Part shown: positions 17,628 to 26,417 of the stretch, piece by piece
How positions within the stretch are numbered: position 1 is the first letter of the stretch
Layout: each line of letters starts with the position of its first letter
DNA from: Clostridium yunnanense
GTDB lineage: Bacteria > Bacillota > Clostridia > Clostridiales > Clostridiaceae
DNA length: 64,000 nucleotides
Assembly: GCF_016595795.1 (NCBI RefSeq)
Contig: NZ_JAENHN010000027.1
Coordinates: 1-64,000 of the forward strand
Reading direction: 5' to 3'
Position numbers and translations under genes: made by a program
Notes under the pieces: model-generated
Told to the model about the DNA's origin: nothing
Database searches by the model: none
What the model saw: only the letters and a program-made list of their open reading frames with translations

Positions 17628-17824
17628 ACCATATTGGAATGGGGAAAGTACATGATTTACAGTACAAAGTATAAATCCTTAACCTTAGAGAATTGAATTG
17701 GAATTAAATGAAGAATTTAAAAAAGGTAGTAGATTCAATTATATAATTATTATTTGTAAAAAAATAGAATTGTAGTATAATATGTGTATTTGGTAAAAAG
17801 TATAAAATAAGAGGGGGAAAATAT

Positions 17825-18280
17825 ATGTTTGAATTCAAAGATTTTGATTTACTAACAGATGGGGAGATTAGTTTAAAAGTAGAGGATAAAACACCTTCAA
17901 ATGATGAGAAAGGTTATTTGCCAGCATACAGATATAAGATTATTTTACACGATTCAAATATTAGCATAGGCAATATTGATATTCGTATAGGATACAATGA
18001 AAATATATATTATGGTGGGAATATTGGCTATGGGATTGAACAATCATATAGAGGAAATAGTTATGCCTCAAAGGCTTGCAAAATTATAAGACAGGTAGCT
18101 ATTGCTCATGAAATGGATAAATTAATAATAACATGTAATCCAGATAATATTGCATCACGTAAGACTTGTGAGAAAGCGGGTCTTAAGCTTAAAGAAATAG
18201 TAGACTTGCCTCAGCATAATGAGATGTATCAAGAGGGGGAAAGACAGAAATGCATATATGAATGGATTCTAGGGGAATGA
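17825..18280 (+). CDS. GNAT-family N-acetyltransferase
   Basis: This 151-aa protein has the GNAT acetyl-CoA core. Strand 4 is followed by GNIGYGIEQSYRGNSYASKAC near 78-98, a variant of the RGxGxA pyrophosphate loop, then CNPDNIASRKTCEKAGLKL near 115-133. It resembles the RimJ/RimL subgroup that acetylates small molecules or protein N-termini. GAGGGGG precedes the ATG. It is monocistronic; repeat A4 follows. The substrate is unknown. Confidence 0.82.
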   Translation: MFEFKDFDLLTDGEISLKVEDKTPSNDEKGYLPAYRYKIILHDSNISIGNIDIRIGYNENIYYGGNIGYGIEQSYRGNSYASKACKIIRQVAIAHEMDKLIITCNPDNIASRKTCEKAGLKLKEIVDLPQHNEMYQEGERQKCIYEWILGE

Positions 18281-18322
18281 TTAAGTTCCATGTAATGCTA
18301 TTGCTGTATTGATCATTTTATA

Positions 18323-18428
18323 TATAGATGAACCACTTCATAATTGAATTTATATTTTCAAATTCTCCTCTCAGAACCCAGAGGAGTTTTGAAAATAGAT
18401 TTCGGATAGAAGTGGTTCATCTTTATAA
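18323..18428. repeat. Family A palindromic repeat (A4)
   Basis: Arms TATAGATGAACCACTTC and GAAGTGGTTCATCTTTATA flank an inner CTCCTC...GAGGAG hairpin. It lies about 40 bp after the acetyltransferase stop and may also act as its terminator. Confidence 0.85.
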
Positions 18429-18489
18429 TTACTAAAATGTTGATAGCACACATATTGTAATATGTCTGTGCATATATTTTTATACTATT

Positions 18490-18735
18490 AACTTCTGTAT
18501 TAAATAAATGTTGGTAGTTAATCGCTTGTCCCTGTGGGGACAGTAACAACATTTATTTAATACATAATATAAGTTCTTTAAAATAGTAATATCTAGTGTA
18601 TTCCTTCGGTCTAAGTTTTTGCAAATTTCTAAGTATATTAAGTATCTAGATAGCTTTTTTGCTTATTTCAGAATCAATTACAAGTGTCTTCTTGTTTATT
18701 TATAAGATTAAAATGGGTTATAAGAACTATTCCTC
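18490..18735. repeat. Family D repeat (D1), ~245 bp with palindromic head
   Basis: The head has arms TATTAAATAAATGTTG and CAACATTTATTTAATA around GTAGTTAATCGCTTGTCC...GACAG. A tail of ~150 bp aligns loosely with the second copy at 33558-33800 (TATCTA, CCTTC, TTTGCAAA and GAATCAATTACAA blocks in the same order). There is no ORF. Confidence 0.65.
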
Positions 18736-18741
18736 TACAAT

Positions 18742-19077
18742 CTAATCAATCTTGAAGTAATCATTAAGTATGTCCATTTTATTGGAATACTTCTCCTCAG
18801 AGAAATATCCAATCTCTTTCAATTCCTTTAACGCACTTGAATATTTTTGATACTGCTCGTAATCTTTATTTTTAAGATTTTTCTTTTGATAAAACTCTAT
18901 TATTTCTTCCAGCTCAGAATCACTCAGCACGTCTATATCACGTAACTTAACTAAATCACGGCTTTCTTGATCAATTATATATTTCTTTTCAATCAAGGGA
19001 CTAATTGCTAATCTAACAGCTGCAAAAATTATAAGAAATAGCATAGCAGCCCAAAGTAAAAGTGTGTTTAAATCCAT
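18742..19077 (-). CDS. Membrane-anchored hypothetical protein (~111 aa)
   Basis: This small protein has one N-terminal helix (LLLWAAMLFLIIFAAVRLAI) and a charged helical cytosolic tail ending near MDILNDYFKID. It is unrecognised. I chose the ATG at 19077 (MDLNTLL), which starts directly before the helix. An ATG at 19098 overlaps the stop of the upstream gene (ATGATTAA) and is a coupled alternative. It forms a two-gene unit with the gene at 19091-19615. Confidence 0.6.
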   Translation of the reverse strand: MDLNTLLLWAAMLFLIIFAAVRLAISPLIEKKYIIDQESRDLVKLRDIDVLSDSELEEIIEFYQKKNLKNKDYEQYQKYSSALKELKEIGYFSEEKYSNKMDILNDYFKID

Positions 19078-19090
19078 TTCATAGCCCACT

Positions 19091-19615
19091 TTAATCATTC
19101 CCTTCAGCTTTAGTAAAATCATAATTAGGCTCTTTCTTTAATAGGTAGTGCAAGAACAAAGTAGCTACAGCTAATTTATACTTTTTCTCAAAAGAGATTG
19201 AATTAGTATCTGTCATAAAACTTTCAACATCATTTAAGCTAAGACTTGAATATAAAGCAATACTCTCATAGCTCATAGCATAATTCATAGTTAATCCATC
19301 TATGATTGCTTTAACTCTACTATCTTCACTTATGGTATCTATGCCATCATATAGCATAGAAATAACATGTGAAAACCATAGGGCATTAGGGGCATTTGCA
19401 CTATCATCAGTGGATTTATAATTCTCACCTAAATGCATTCTATTGAAAAAGTGAATATTTAAGTGAACTTTTTTATCCATAAAATCTTTTAGCCAAATAT
19501 AATTTACTCCTAGCATTTTACTTAAAGTGTTAAGCTCAATTTTATAATTCTTAGCTAAACCTTGTATATTCTCTCTTAATATATCATCTGCATAATGTAA
19601 GTTCGTAGATACCAT
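19091..19615 (-). CDS. Helix-turn-helix hypothetical protein (174 aa)
   Basis: The N-terminal ~60 residues contain KNYKIELNTLSKMLGVNYIWLKDFM, a probable helix-turn-helix of the type found in phage-related clostridial regulators. The rest is helical (VISMLYDGIDTISEDSRVKA..., SYESIALYSSLSLNDVESF) and may be a second DNA- or protein-binding module. GAGGTGATATT precedes the ATG. Its stop is next to the small membrane protein gene downstream. It lies back to back with the phage-type replication genes at 20050. Confidence 0.6.
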   Translation of the reverse strand: MVSTNLHYADDILRENIQGLAKNYKIELNTLSKMLGVNYIWLKDFMDKKVHLNIHFFNRMHLGENYKSTDDSANAPNALWFSHVISMLYDGIDTISEDSRVKAIIDGLTMNYAMSYESIALYSSLSLNDVESFMTDTNSISFEKKYKLAVATLFLHYLLKKEPNYDFTKAEGND

Positions 19616-20049
19616 AATATCACCTCAAAATTTTAATAGCTTGTAAATATGAAAAATCTACAACAAATTATTTTATTATAACATTTTTTACATAATATGT
19701 ATAACTACACATTGATCGATTATTGCTGATAAAAGTTTAGAAAACATAAAATTCTTAAAAGTTTCTTACATTTTGCAAAATATCAACATAGATGTAAAAT
19801 AATTGGATATAATGGAAAAAGCTTAACAATGCATTATTTAAATTTATTTTAAAATCTTATGGTACCAAGATTTTAAGAGGATGCACTGACTTTTATACAA
19901 AGATCTGTTTTTAAAGCTTCTTTGAATTTTGAGAGAAGGCTTTGAAAATATAAAATCTAATAGGAAATGATAAATTTCCAAATACAAAAGGTAGTAAGCA
20001 AAGTTTGTATATAAACAAATAAATTTTAATAAAACTTTTGGAGGTTAAG
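19616..20049. other. Divergent intergenic region with a very diverged family A-like segment
   Basis: It is A/T-rich. At about 19890-19975 a CTGTTTTTAAAGCTTC...GAGAGAAGGCTTTGAAAATA stretch resembles the centre of family A but lacks good arms. No small ORF is supported. Confidence 0.35.
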
Positions 20050-20955
20050 ATGAAGTACACAGCAATGGGCTTTAGCCAAGAAAAACTAGTTAATTATGGG
20101 CTTGATATGAAAGATGCAGTTATATTAAGATATTTTATTGATTTTAAAGGTACAAATACAATGAGGACAGAAATCATTGATGATGAAGTTTACTACTGGG
20201 TTAGGTATGAAGGAATTGTTAATGAGTATCCTATATTAAATCTTAACAATGAAGATAGTATTTATAGAAGACTAAAAAAGCTTGTGAAAGTAAATATATT
20301 GAAGCATAAGACAATAAAGAGTTTTGGAACTTATTCTTATTATACCTTGGGAGAAAATTATATTGATTTAATATCAGGCTATGAAAAAGAAGCTGATAAT
20401 CAGGTGAAGAATATAGAAAAAAATTTTAATGCCTATGAAAACAATCTAGAAGATTCTAACAATCTATCGGATGAAAACATGTCTATTGTCGGATGTAAAT
20501 CCTTAGAGGGTACGGATAATTATCCTACAGCTACAGGATGTAAATCCGTACCAAATAATCCTTCTACTATTAATCCTTCTATTAAAAATAATCAATATAT
20601 AAAGAAAACTGAAGAAAATATAAAAAAACAGAATATTACTAAGGTGATTGTAGATTACCTTAACTTAAAAGCAAATACTAATTACAAACATACTACAGCT
20701 TTAACTATTAAAAATATTAAGGCTAGATTTAAAGAAGGTTTTATACTAGAGGACTTTTATAAGGTTATTGATAATAAACTTTTGGATTGGAAAGGTACTG
20801 ATATGGAGAAGTTTTTAAGACCAGAGACCTTGTTTGGAAATAAGTTCGAAGGTTATTTAAATGAAAATATTACTTTGAAGAAAGAAAAGCATAATCCAGT
20901 GAAGGCTGTGGAAATAAGTACAGGCAATGCCGGAATGTATAAATTACTTGATTAG
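20050..20955 (+). CDS. Phage-type replisome organiser / DnaD-like replication initiation protein
   Basis: This protein is about 301 aa. The N-terminal winged-helix part (residues 1-110: DMKDAVILRYFIDF, SIYRRLKKLVKVNIL, YYTLGENY) is typical of phage replication initiators. After a variable linker, residues ~195-285 match the conserved phage C-terminal domain (VIVDYLNLKANTNYKHT, FKEGFILEDFYKVID, FLRPETLFGNKFEGYLN). Such proteins load the helicase encoded next. I start at the ATG at 20050, 5 nt after GGAGG; the frame begins at a TTG overlapping that site. It is an orphan phage remnant with no structural phage genes nearby. Confidence 0.8.
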   Translation: MKYTAMGFSQEKLVNYGLDMKDAVILRYFIDFKGTNTMRTEIIDDEVYYWVRYEGIVNEYPILNLNNEDSIYRRLKKLVKVNILKHKTIKSFGTYSYYTLGENYIDLISGYEKEADNQVKNIEKNFNAYENNLEDSNNLSDENMSIVGCKSLEGTDNYPTATGCKSVPNNPSTINPSIKNNQYIKKTEENIKKQNITKVIVDYLNLKANTNYKHTTALTIKNIKARFKEGFILEDFYKVIDNKLLDWKGTDMEKFLRPETLFGNKFEGYLNENITLKKEKHNPVKAVEISTGNAGMYKLLD

Positions 20956-20966
20956 GAGGATTTAGC

Positions 20967-22328
20967 ATGGATATATTAAAAGCTATGCCAAGCTCTAAGG
21001 AAGCTGAACAAGCAGTGCTTGGTTGCATATTAGAAAGTGGCAATATGGATGAGCTAGTAGGGCTACTGGATAAAAATGATTTCTATGTTACAAGTCATAA
21101 AACTATATTTTCTTGTCTAACATCAATGTACAAAAAGGATAAAAGTATAGATATCATAACCGTCATAGAAAACTTAAAATCAAAAGATATGCTGGATTCC
21201 GCTGGGGGAGCAAGTTACTTAGTTGCACTTAAGGGTGGGATAATAAATACTAGAAATTTAATTCATTATGCTGAAATAGTAAAGGATAAATCCTCAAAGA
21301 GAAAGTTTATCTTATCTGCTCAGGAAATGTTAAAAGAGGCTTATGAGGATAAGCTAGAGGTTAAAGACATTATTAGTAAAGCAGAGGAATCTATGTTTAA
21401 TATAGTAAGCAATAAATCTAAGGATTTTGTAACCATAGGAGAATGTATTGAGGGTGCTTTAAAAAATATAGAGAAAAACTACTTAAAAGGTGGCGGAATT
21501 GTGGGGATTTCAACAGGCTATAAAAATCTAGATAGATGCACTAGCGGACTTCAAAGATCAGATTTTATAGTAATTGCAGCAAGGCCATCTATGGGTAAAA
21601 CCGCTTTTGCTATAAACCTAGCTAACAATATCGCACATGAATCAAAGGTTGCCATATTCAGCTTGGAGATGAGTGAAGAGCAATTATCCTATAGGCTGCA
21701 GGCATCAGAAGCTCTGCTTGAGTTCTCTAGAGTAAATAAGGGAGCAATGAATGATGACGAATGGGTAGAACTAACAAAGGCCTCGGCTAGACTAGCTGGG
21801 AAGAATATAAAAATAAACGACTCAGGGGAATTGGATGTAAGTGAAATAAAGGCCAAATGTAAAAGACTAAAATTAAAGCAAGGGTTAGATGTGGTAATAA
21901 TCGATTATCTTCAGTGCATTAAGTTAAATGAAAAAGTATATCTTAGAGAACAAGAGGTTAGTAAGATTTCAGCAGCACTTAAGAATATGGCAAAGGAACT
22001 GGATATAACAGTAGTTGCCTTATCCCAGCTGTCTAGAGCACCAGAAAAAAGAGCAGATCATAGACCACAATTAGGTGATCTTAGAGATTCAGGATCAATA
22101 GAGCAGGATGCTGATATAATCATGCTTTTATATAGAGATGAATACTATCATCCAGATACAGAGGATAAAAACATAACGGAAGTTATTATAGGCAAAAATA
22201 GAAATGGACAAGTAGGTACCACAAAACTGGCATGGTTAGGGCAATATCAGAAGTTTGCAGAATTGAATGGGGGAGATAAGATAGGAATAAACAGGACGAG
22301 TTCCACAAATGGCAAATGGATGAATTGA
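20967..22328 (+). CDS. DnaB-type replicative helicase (phage-related)
   Basis: This 453-aa protein has a DnaB N-terminal domain in residues 1-150 (SSKEAEQAVLGCILE, PILE-like helices) and a RecA-like ATPase core: Walker A AARPSMGKTAFA near 205, FSLEMSEEQL, Walker B DVVIIDYLQ, VVALSQLSRAPEKR and LRDSGSIEQDADIIM. Ring helicases of this family unwind DNA at replication forks. AGGAGG precedes the ATG, 11 nt after the initiator gene, so the two form an operon. Pairing with a phage-type initiator suggests it is not the housekeeping copy. Confidence 0.88.
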   Translation: MDILKAMPSSKEAEQAVLGCILESGNMDELVGLLDKNDFYVTSHKTIFSCLTSMYKKDKSIDIITVIENLKSKDMLDSAGGASYLVALKGGIINTRNLIHYAEIVKDKSSKRKFILSAQEMLKEAYEDKLEVKDIISKAEESMFNIVSNKSKDFVTIGECIEGALKNIEKNYLKGGGIVGISTGYKNLDRCTSGLQRSDFIVIAARPSMGKTAFAINLANNIAHESKVAIFSLEMSEEQLSYRLQASEALLEFSRVNKGAMNDDEWVELTKASARLAGKNIKINDSGELDVSEIKAKCKRLKLKQGLDVVIIDYLQCIKLNEKVYLREQEVSKISAALKNMAKELDITVVALSQLSRAPEKRADHRPQLGDLRDSGSIEQDADIIMLLYRDEYYHPDTEDKNITEVIIGKNRNGQVGTTKLAWLGQYQKFAELNGGDKIGINRTSSTNGKWMN

Positions 22329-22489
22329 TGCTTAAAATAACAATCCTTAGGTTTATTAAAAGTTATATTTTCAGGTTAATTTAAAAAGACATCGATGATA
22401 ATTTTTATATGATTGATACCGCTTATTGGTTAAATTATGTATTTAGTGGTAGTTTTAGGCTTATAACTTTTAGTGTATATTATATATTG

Positions 22490-22588
22490 ATGTATTACTT
22501 TGTAATAAAACTTATATTTTTAAATTTTCTCACTAGAAGCAGTGAGAGTTGTAAAAATAGATTTCGATTCGAAGTAGTTTATCTATAG
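22490..22588. repeat. Family A palindromic repeat (A6)
   Basis: The right half is good (AGATTTCGATTCGAAGTAGTTTATCTATA). The inner hairpin is CTCACTAGAAGCAGTGAG. The left arm is degenerate (TATTACTTTGTAATAAAACTT). It lies just upstream of the acetyltransferase gene at 22630. Confidence 0.72.
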
Positions 22589-22629
22589 GGTAGGCTATAA
22601 AAATCTATAAATAATGGGGGCGAGAAATT

Positions 22630-23055
22630 ATGGCAGATTATATTATTGAAGAAAGTACAAGAGAAGAGTGTGGGTTAGTTGATGATGGTATAGTTAAATA
22701 TAATTTATCAAAGGTTCCTTTTACTCAAGAACCATCTTTTATTTCAATCAATAGAGTGATAAAAGGAGCAAATGGAGAGGTACTCGCAGGAATAAACAGT
22801 GTATTATATTGCTGGAATTGCTTATATGTAGATGTTTTGTGGGTTAAAGAAGAGTATAGAAGAGAAGGATATGGATCTATACTTTTGAAGGAAGTTGAAA
22901 AAATTGCTAAAGAAAAAGGGTGCAAACTAAGCCACTTAGATACCTTTGATTTTCAGGCAAAAGATTTTTACCTAAAGCATGGCTATGAGGTTTTTGGTGT
23001 ACTAGACGATTGTCCAGCTGAGCATAAACGTTATTATCTGAAAAAGAATTTATAA
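22630..23055 (+). CDS. GNAT-family N-acetyltransferase
   Basis: This 141-aa protein has acetyl-CoA-binding motif A LWVKEEYRREGYGSILLKEVE near 75-95, with the R-x-x-G-x-G/S loop, and the motif B segment LDTFDFQAKDFYLKHGYEVFG near 107-127. It belongs to the single-domain bacterial GNATs that acetylate small molecules; the substrate is unknown. GGGGGCGAG precedes the ATG. It is flanked on both sides by family A repeats, so it sits in a mobile-looking setting. Confidence 0.85.
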   Translation: MADYIIEESTREECGLVDDGIVKYNLSKVPFTQEPSFISINRVIKGANGEVLAGINSVLYCWNCLYVDVLWVKEEYRREGYGSILLKEVEKIAKEKGCKLSHLDTFDFQAKDFYLKHGYEVFGVLDDCPAEHKRYYLKKNL

Positions 23056-23081
23056 TCTAGCATAGATTAACATTAAACATA

Positions 23082-23180
23082 GTAAAACATTTCATACTCA
23101 AACTTATACTTTCCAATTCTCCTATCAAAAATCAGAGGAGTTTTTTTAATAGGTTTGGGAGTGAAGTGGTTCATCTTTAT
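23082..23180. repeat. Family A palindromic repeat (A7)
   Basis: The right arm GTGAAGTGGTTCATCTTTAT is conserved and the inner hairpin is TTCTCCTATC...CAGAGGAG. The left arm is eroded (ACATTTCATACTCAAACTTAT). It follows the acetyltransferase stop by about 27 bp. Confidence 0.7.
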
Positions 23181-23323
23181 TAACAGGTAGCTCTATTGGA
23201 CTACCTGTTTTACTTTAGTAATTAATTTGTGAACTATTTTTATCATATAATATAGTGGATCAAAGTTCGATTATTAGTTTTTAAACGACATACGGTTAGT
23301 TAACAGTATAATAATGTTGCGTC

Positions 23324-23812
23324 TTAAATCCTTTTTAAAATATAATTTCCGATATGAAAACCATAACGTTCATAAAATGGTAATGCTTCATCATTTGCAT
23401 AGACTACATTAATTTCAATATTTGTTGCTAAATTTAGTTCAAACCAATTTAAGGCACTTCTCATAAGTTTGTCCCCTAATTTAAACTTACGATACTGACT
23501 TTCGATAAATATAGAATCTATTTCTCCTAAATTATCTTCAATGGAACTTAAACAATATCCTATATACTTCCCAGTGTCACTGTCTAAAAGCATATCAATC
23601 CTTATAATGCCGTTTTGTGCCTTTTTATTAATAGATTCCATTCTTTTATCAAAAGTAAATTTTTCGTATTTACTTTTAAAGTGAACCGATTTATTAAAGT
23701 GTATTGAATTAAGTTTTTCCCATAGTGGCTTTATTAAATCAAATTCTGTTATATCTTTCTCAACTAAACAAATATTCACCCTATTCCCTCCAATTTGTAT
23801 TTTTCTATTCAC
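23324..23812 (-). CDS. GNAT-family N-acetyltransferase
   Basis: This 162-aa protein has GNAT motif A, EIDSIFIESQYRKFKLGDKLMRSALNWF, near 100-125, where the usual Q-x-x-G-x-G/A loop reads QYRKFKLGDKL (a weaker match). The tail VVYANDEALPFYERYGFHIGNYIL is typical of the fold. The ATG within ~20 codons (MNRKIQ or a GTG at VNICLVEK) is open to choice; I keep the longest frame. It is monocistronic. Confidence 0.75.
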   Translation of the reverse strand: MNRKIQIGGNRVNICLVEKDITEFDLIKPLWEKLNSIHFNKSVHFKSKYEKFTFDKRMESINKKAQNGIIRIDMLLDSDTGKYIGYCLSSIEDNLGEIDSIFIESQYRKFKLGDKLMRSALNWFELNLATNIEINVVYANDEALPFYERYGFHIGNYILKRI

Positions 23813-24182
23813 TAACTTATTGTTATGACATTTTAAATTACAATTGCAAATTATAATATGTTATATCATATGGTGTTTTGTTAATATTTACTTTGAAGCA
23901 AGTTTTCCTAAAAGTATAGAATTATCATTTTTTAGTTTCTTGTTTTTTTCTATAAATAAGACATGCTATCAAACAGTATTTTACAGTTAATCCGATTTTT
24001 ATTTAATTATATATTATAATTATGAATATTCAAACATTTAATATGATTTACACATAAATTGATTCTCTTATTATAAAATTCCTTAATTTAGTGTAAGCAT
24101 GCCTTCTCTTTTACTCAGATCTATTTTAATTATAATTTTCTGTAATATTATGGTACAATTATTAGGAATTTAACAAGTAGTT
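23813..24182. other. Intergenic region, nothing recognised
   Basis: This 370-bp spacer is over 75% A+T. I see no ORF with a binding site, no repeat-family match and no clear terminator. Confidence 0.5.
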
Positions 24183-24419
24183 TTGAAAAATAACTTAGTA
24201 AATTTTAAGATAGGCACAGAACTATTTACAAAAGCTGTTCAGTGGTCCAAAGAAAAGGGCTTCAAACAAATGAAGATAGAATGTCAGAATAATAATGTAC
24301 CAGCTTGTAGATTTTATCATAAACATGGTGCAGTTTTAGGAAAGTTAGATGAATACGCCTATTATAAAGATATAGAGATTAGAGATGAAGTTCAGCTTAT
24401 ATGGTATTTGGATTTGTAG
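24183..24419 (+). pseudogene. GNAT acetyltransferase remnant (C-terminal fragment, streptothricin-acetyltransferase-like)
   Basis: The 78-codon frame (TTG start, no ribosome binding site) matches only the C-terminal half of a SatA-like GNAT: FTKAVQWSKEKGFKQMKIECQ, then NNNVPACRFYHKHGAVLG and YWYL-type ending (VQLIWYLDL). Motif A with the acetyl-CoA loop is missing, so it cannot be functional as read. No matching N-terminal half is visible upstream. Confidence 0.7.
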
Positions 24420-24575
24420 AATGAAGAAAGTTTAAATGTATGGAATTTAAATAAATATAGGATTCCTAACTCAAATATTAAGTTGGGAAAACTGTATTTG
24501 AAATCTCTAAAATAGTTTAATAAAATCAAAGAATTATATATGGCTAATAGTGTTTTATTATGAGGAGTTGATTTA

Positions 24576-25301
24576 ATGAATAAAAAATATCCGTTTATAT
24601 TACCATTATTCAGAAGTATCTTATTTATTATAGTTGGAGTGTTATTTACAATAATAACTAACAAGTCATTAGAACAAGCAAGTAAGTGGTGGTCAGTAAT
24701 ATGTACAATTTGCAATATTATTACTATTGCCGTATTAGTTGCAATTTGCAAAAGTGAAGGATATTCATATAGAAAACTAATTGGGTACCAAAAGGGTCAA
24801 AATACTCTAAAGTATACATTGTTGATTATAATCATAATGCTCATATTAGGAATGGGTGGAATGTATGGATTCGGATTTATGATTTATGGTTATGTTCCAG
24901 TGACAATGGTACAACCTATTCCTGTTTGGATGGCTATAATAAATGTTATACTTTTGCCTTTAACGGTAGTATTTGCAGAACTACCTTTATATTTTGGATA
25001 TGCACTAAATGGAATTGAAAAAATTACAGGCAATAAGATATTAGCAATTGTATATCCAATGTTTTTCTATGCACTTCAGCATAGTTTTATACCGCTACTA
25101 TTTGATTGGAAACATATCCTGTTTAGGTTTTTGTCATTCTTACCTTTGATGTGTGTATTAGGAATTATTTATTATAAAAAGAGAAAGCTCCAACCGTTGA
25201 TGATAGGTCATGCTATCCTAGATTTAGCAACTGGTAGTCAGATTCTAATGACGTCTATATCTCCTGCAATATTTGAAATGATGAAGGCAATGAGTAAATA
25301 G
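24576..25301 (+). CDS. CPBP-type intramembrane protease-like membrane protein (degenerate motif 1)
   Basis: This 241-aa protein has 6-7 membrane helices. The CPBP (Abi/CAAX protease-like) fold is suggested by three spaced motifs: AELPLYFGY near 133 in place of EExxxR, FFYALQHSF near 165, and GHAILDLA near 213. The second Glu and the two His are present, but the first Glu is Ala and the Arg is Tyr, so proteolytic activity is doubtful. TGAGGAG precedes the ATG. Members are linked to bacteriocin self-immunity and prenyl processing; the role here is unknown. Confidence 0.7.
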   Translation: MNKKYPFILPLFRSILFIIVGVLFTIITNKSLEQASKWWSVICTICNIITIAVLVAICKSEGYSYRKLIGYQKGQNTLKYTLLIIIIMLILGMGGMYGFGFMIYGYVPVTMVQPIPVWMAIINVILLPLTVVFAELPLYFGYALNGIEKITGNKILAIVYPMFFYALQHSFIPLLFDWKHILFRFLSFLPLMCVLGIIYYKKRKLQPLMIGHAILDLATGSQILMTSISPAIFEMMKAMSK

Positions 25302-25524
25302 AGTGTATTAGGATCTCTAGTGGCCCTATATTTTAAAATTGTTATTAATGTATGGTGAGTTGAATAGACGTATAAGGGAGTAATTTGTTTAAATAATGAA
25401 TTACTTAGAGGAAATATGAAATTATCATAACTGTATAATTCAGTTAGTAGAGAATGAGATACAGTAGATAGAAAAATACAAATTAGATAGACCTAATAAA
25501 TTAGTAATGTAAGGAGATAAATTT

Positions 25525-26400
25525 ATGAAAGATAAATATACTATTAAAAATCCTATGGCACCACTATGGCTTATGTACCCTCATATCACTAGATACAGCA
25601 TTGGCTGGAGAATGGGATATGGAGAGGCTTATGCCATGAAATTTGTTGATTGGTATTCTAGTTTGTGTGCTGATGAACAAGTTAAGTTTCAGCAGTTGTT
25701 TCCAGAGCCCAAAGGCTGGCTTGGCTGGTATGAAGAAGAAGGTATAGATAGAGATATTTATGATGGGCAAACTCTTCTTTGGGATAAGGAAAAAGAAATG
25801 AGCTATAATCTTGATAATCTACAAAAAGACTTCAGAAAAGGAAAAAGGATAAAATACCTATTTTTTTGGGGACACCAGCCATCCAAAGATGGAAATATTA
25901 CAAAAGCCTGTTTTAGTCAATGGTGGAAGTCTGATTTTACTATTAATACAGATACCTATTGCTGTATGGAGCAGTACATGATGGCAGAGAAAGCAAGGCT
26001 TTTTGAGGATAATGAAACTTTAGAAAAGATAATGAAAAGTAAGCAGCCAAAGCAGATAAAAGATTTGGGAAGGCAAGTTAAAAATTTTCAGGAGGATATT
26101 TGGATTAGATATAGATATTCTATAATCCTTAATGGTAATTATGCGAAGTTTATGCAAAATGAAGATTTAAGACAGTTTTTATTAGGTACAAAGGATAGAG
26201 TGATTGTAGAAGCAAGTCCTTATGATAAGGTTTGGGGAATTGGAATGTCTGCGGATGAGGAGAATATAGAGAATCCTTTATCCTGGAAGGGGTTAAATCT
26301 TTTAGGATTTGCTTTGATGGAAGTAAGAGCTGAACTTATTAGGATATGTGAAAACTACGATAAATTGAATTTAGTAGAACTCCATAAGAACTTTGATTAA
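25525..26400 (+). CDS. NADAR (YbiA/DUF1768) family protein
   Basis: In this 291-aa protein, residues ~115-280 form the NADAR domain: IKYLFFWGHQPSKDG near 110, WWKSDFTI, CCMEQYMMAEKARLFED, VIVEASPYDKVWGIGMS near 232 and NLLGFALMEVRAEL. Family members are N-glycosidases acting on riboflavin intermediates or on ADP-ribose-linked substrates. An N-terminal ~100-residue extension (MAPLWLMYPHITRYSIGWRMG...) is common in Firmicute versions. AAGGAG precedes the ATG. The next gene starts 17 bp downstream, so they probably share a transcript. Confidence 0.85.
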   Translation: MKDKYTIKNPMAPLWLMYPHITRYSIGWRMGYGEAYAMKFVDWYSSLCADEQVKFQQLFPEPKGWLGWYEEEGIDRDIYDGQTLLWDKEKEMSYNLDNLQKDFRKGKRIKYLFFWGHQPSKDGNITKACFSQWWKSDFTINTDTYCCMEQYMMAEKARLFEDNETLEKIMKSKQPKQIKDLGRQVKNFQEDIWIRYRYSIILNGNYAKFMQNEDLRQFLLGTKDRVIVEASPYDKVWGIGMSADEENIENPLSWKGLNLLGFALMEVRAELIRICENYDKLNLVELHKNFD

Positions 26401-26417
26401 GAGAGAGGGATTTAATT

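Noticed and set aside
18481-18570. Possible CRISPR-like or attachment-site palindrome (TATTAAATAAATGTTG arms)
   Set aside because: Only two distant copies, with no regular spacing or spacers and no integrase; treated as repeat family D.
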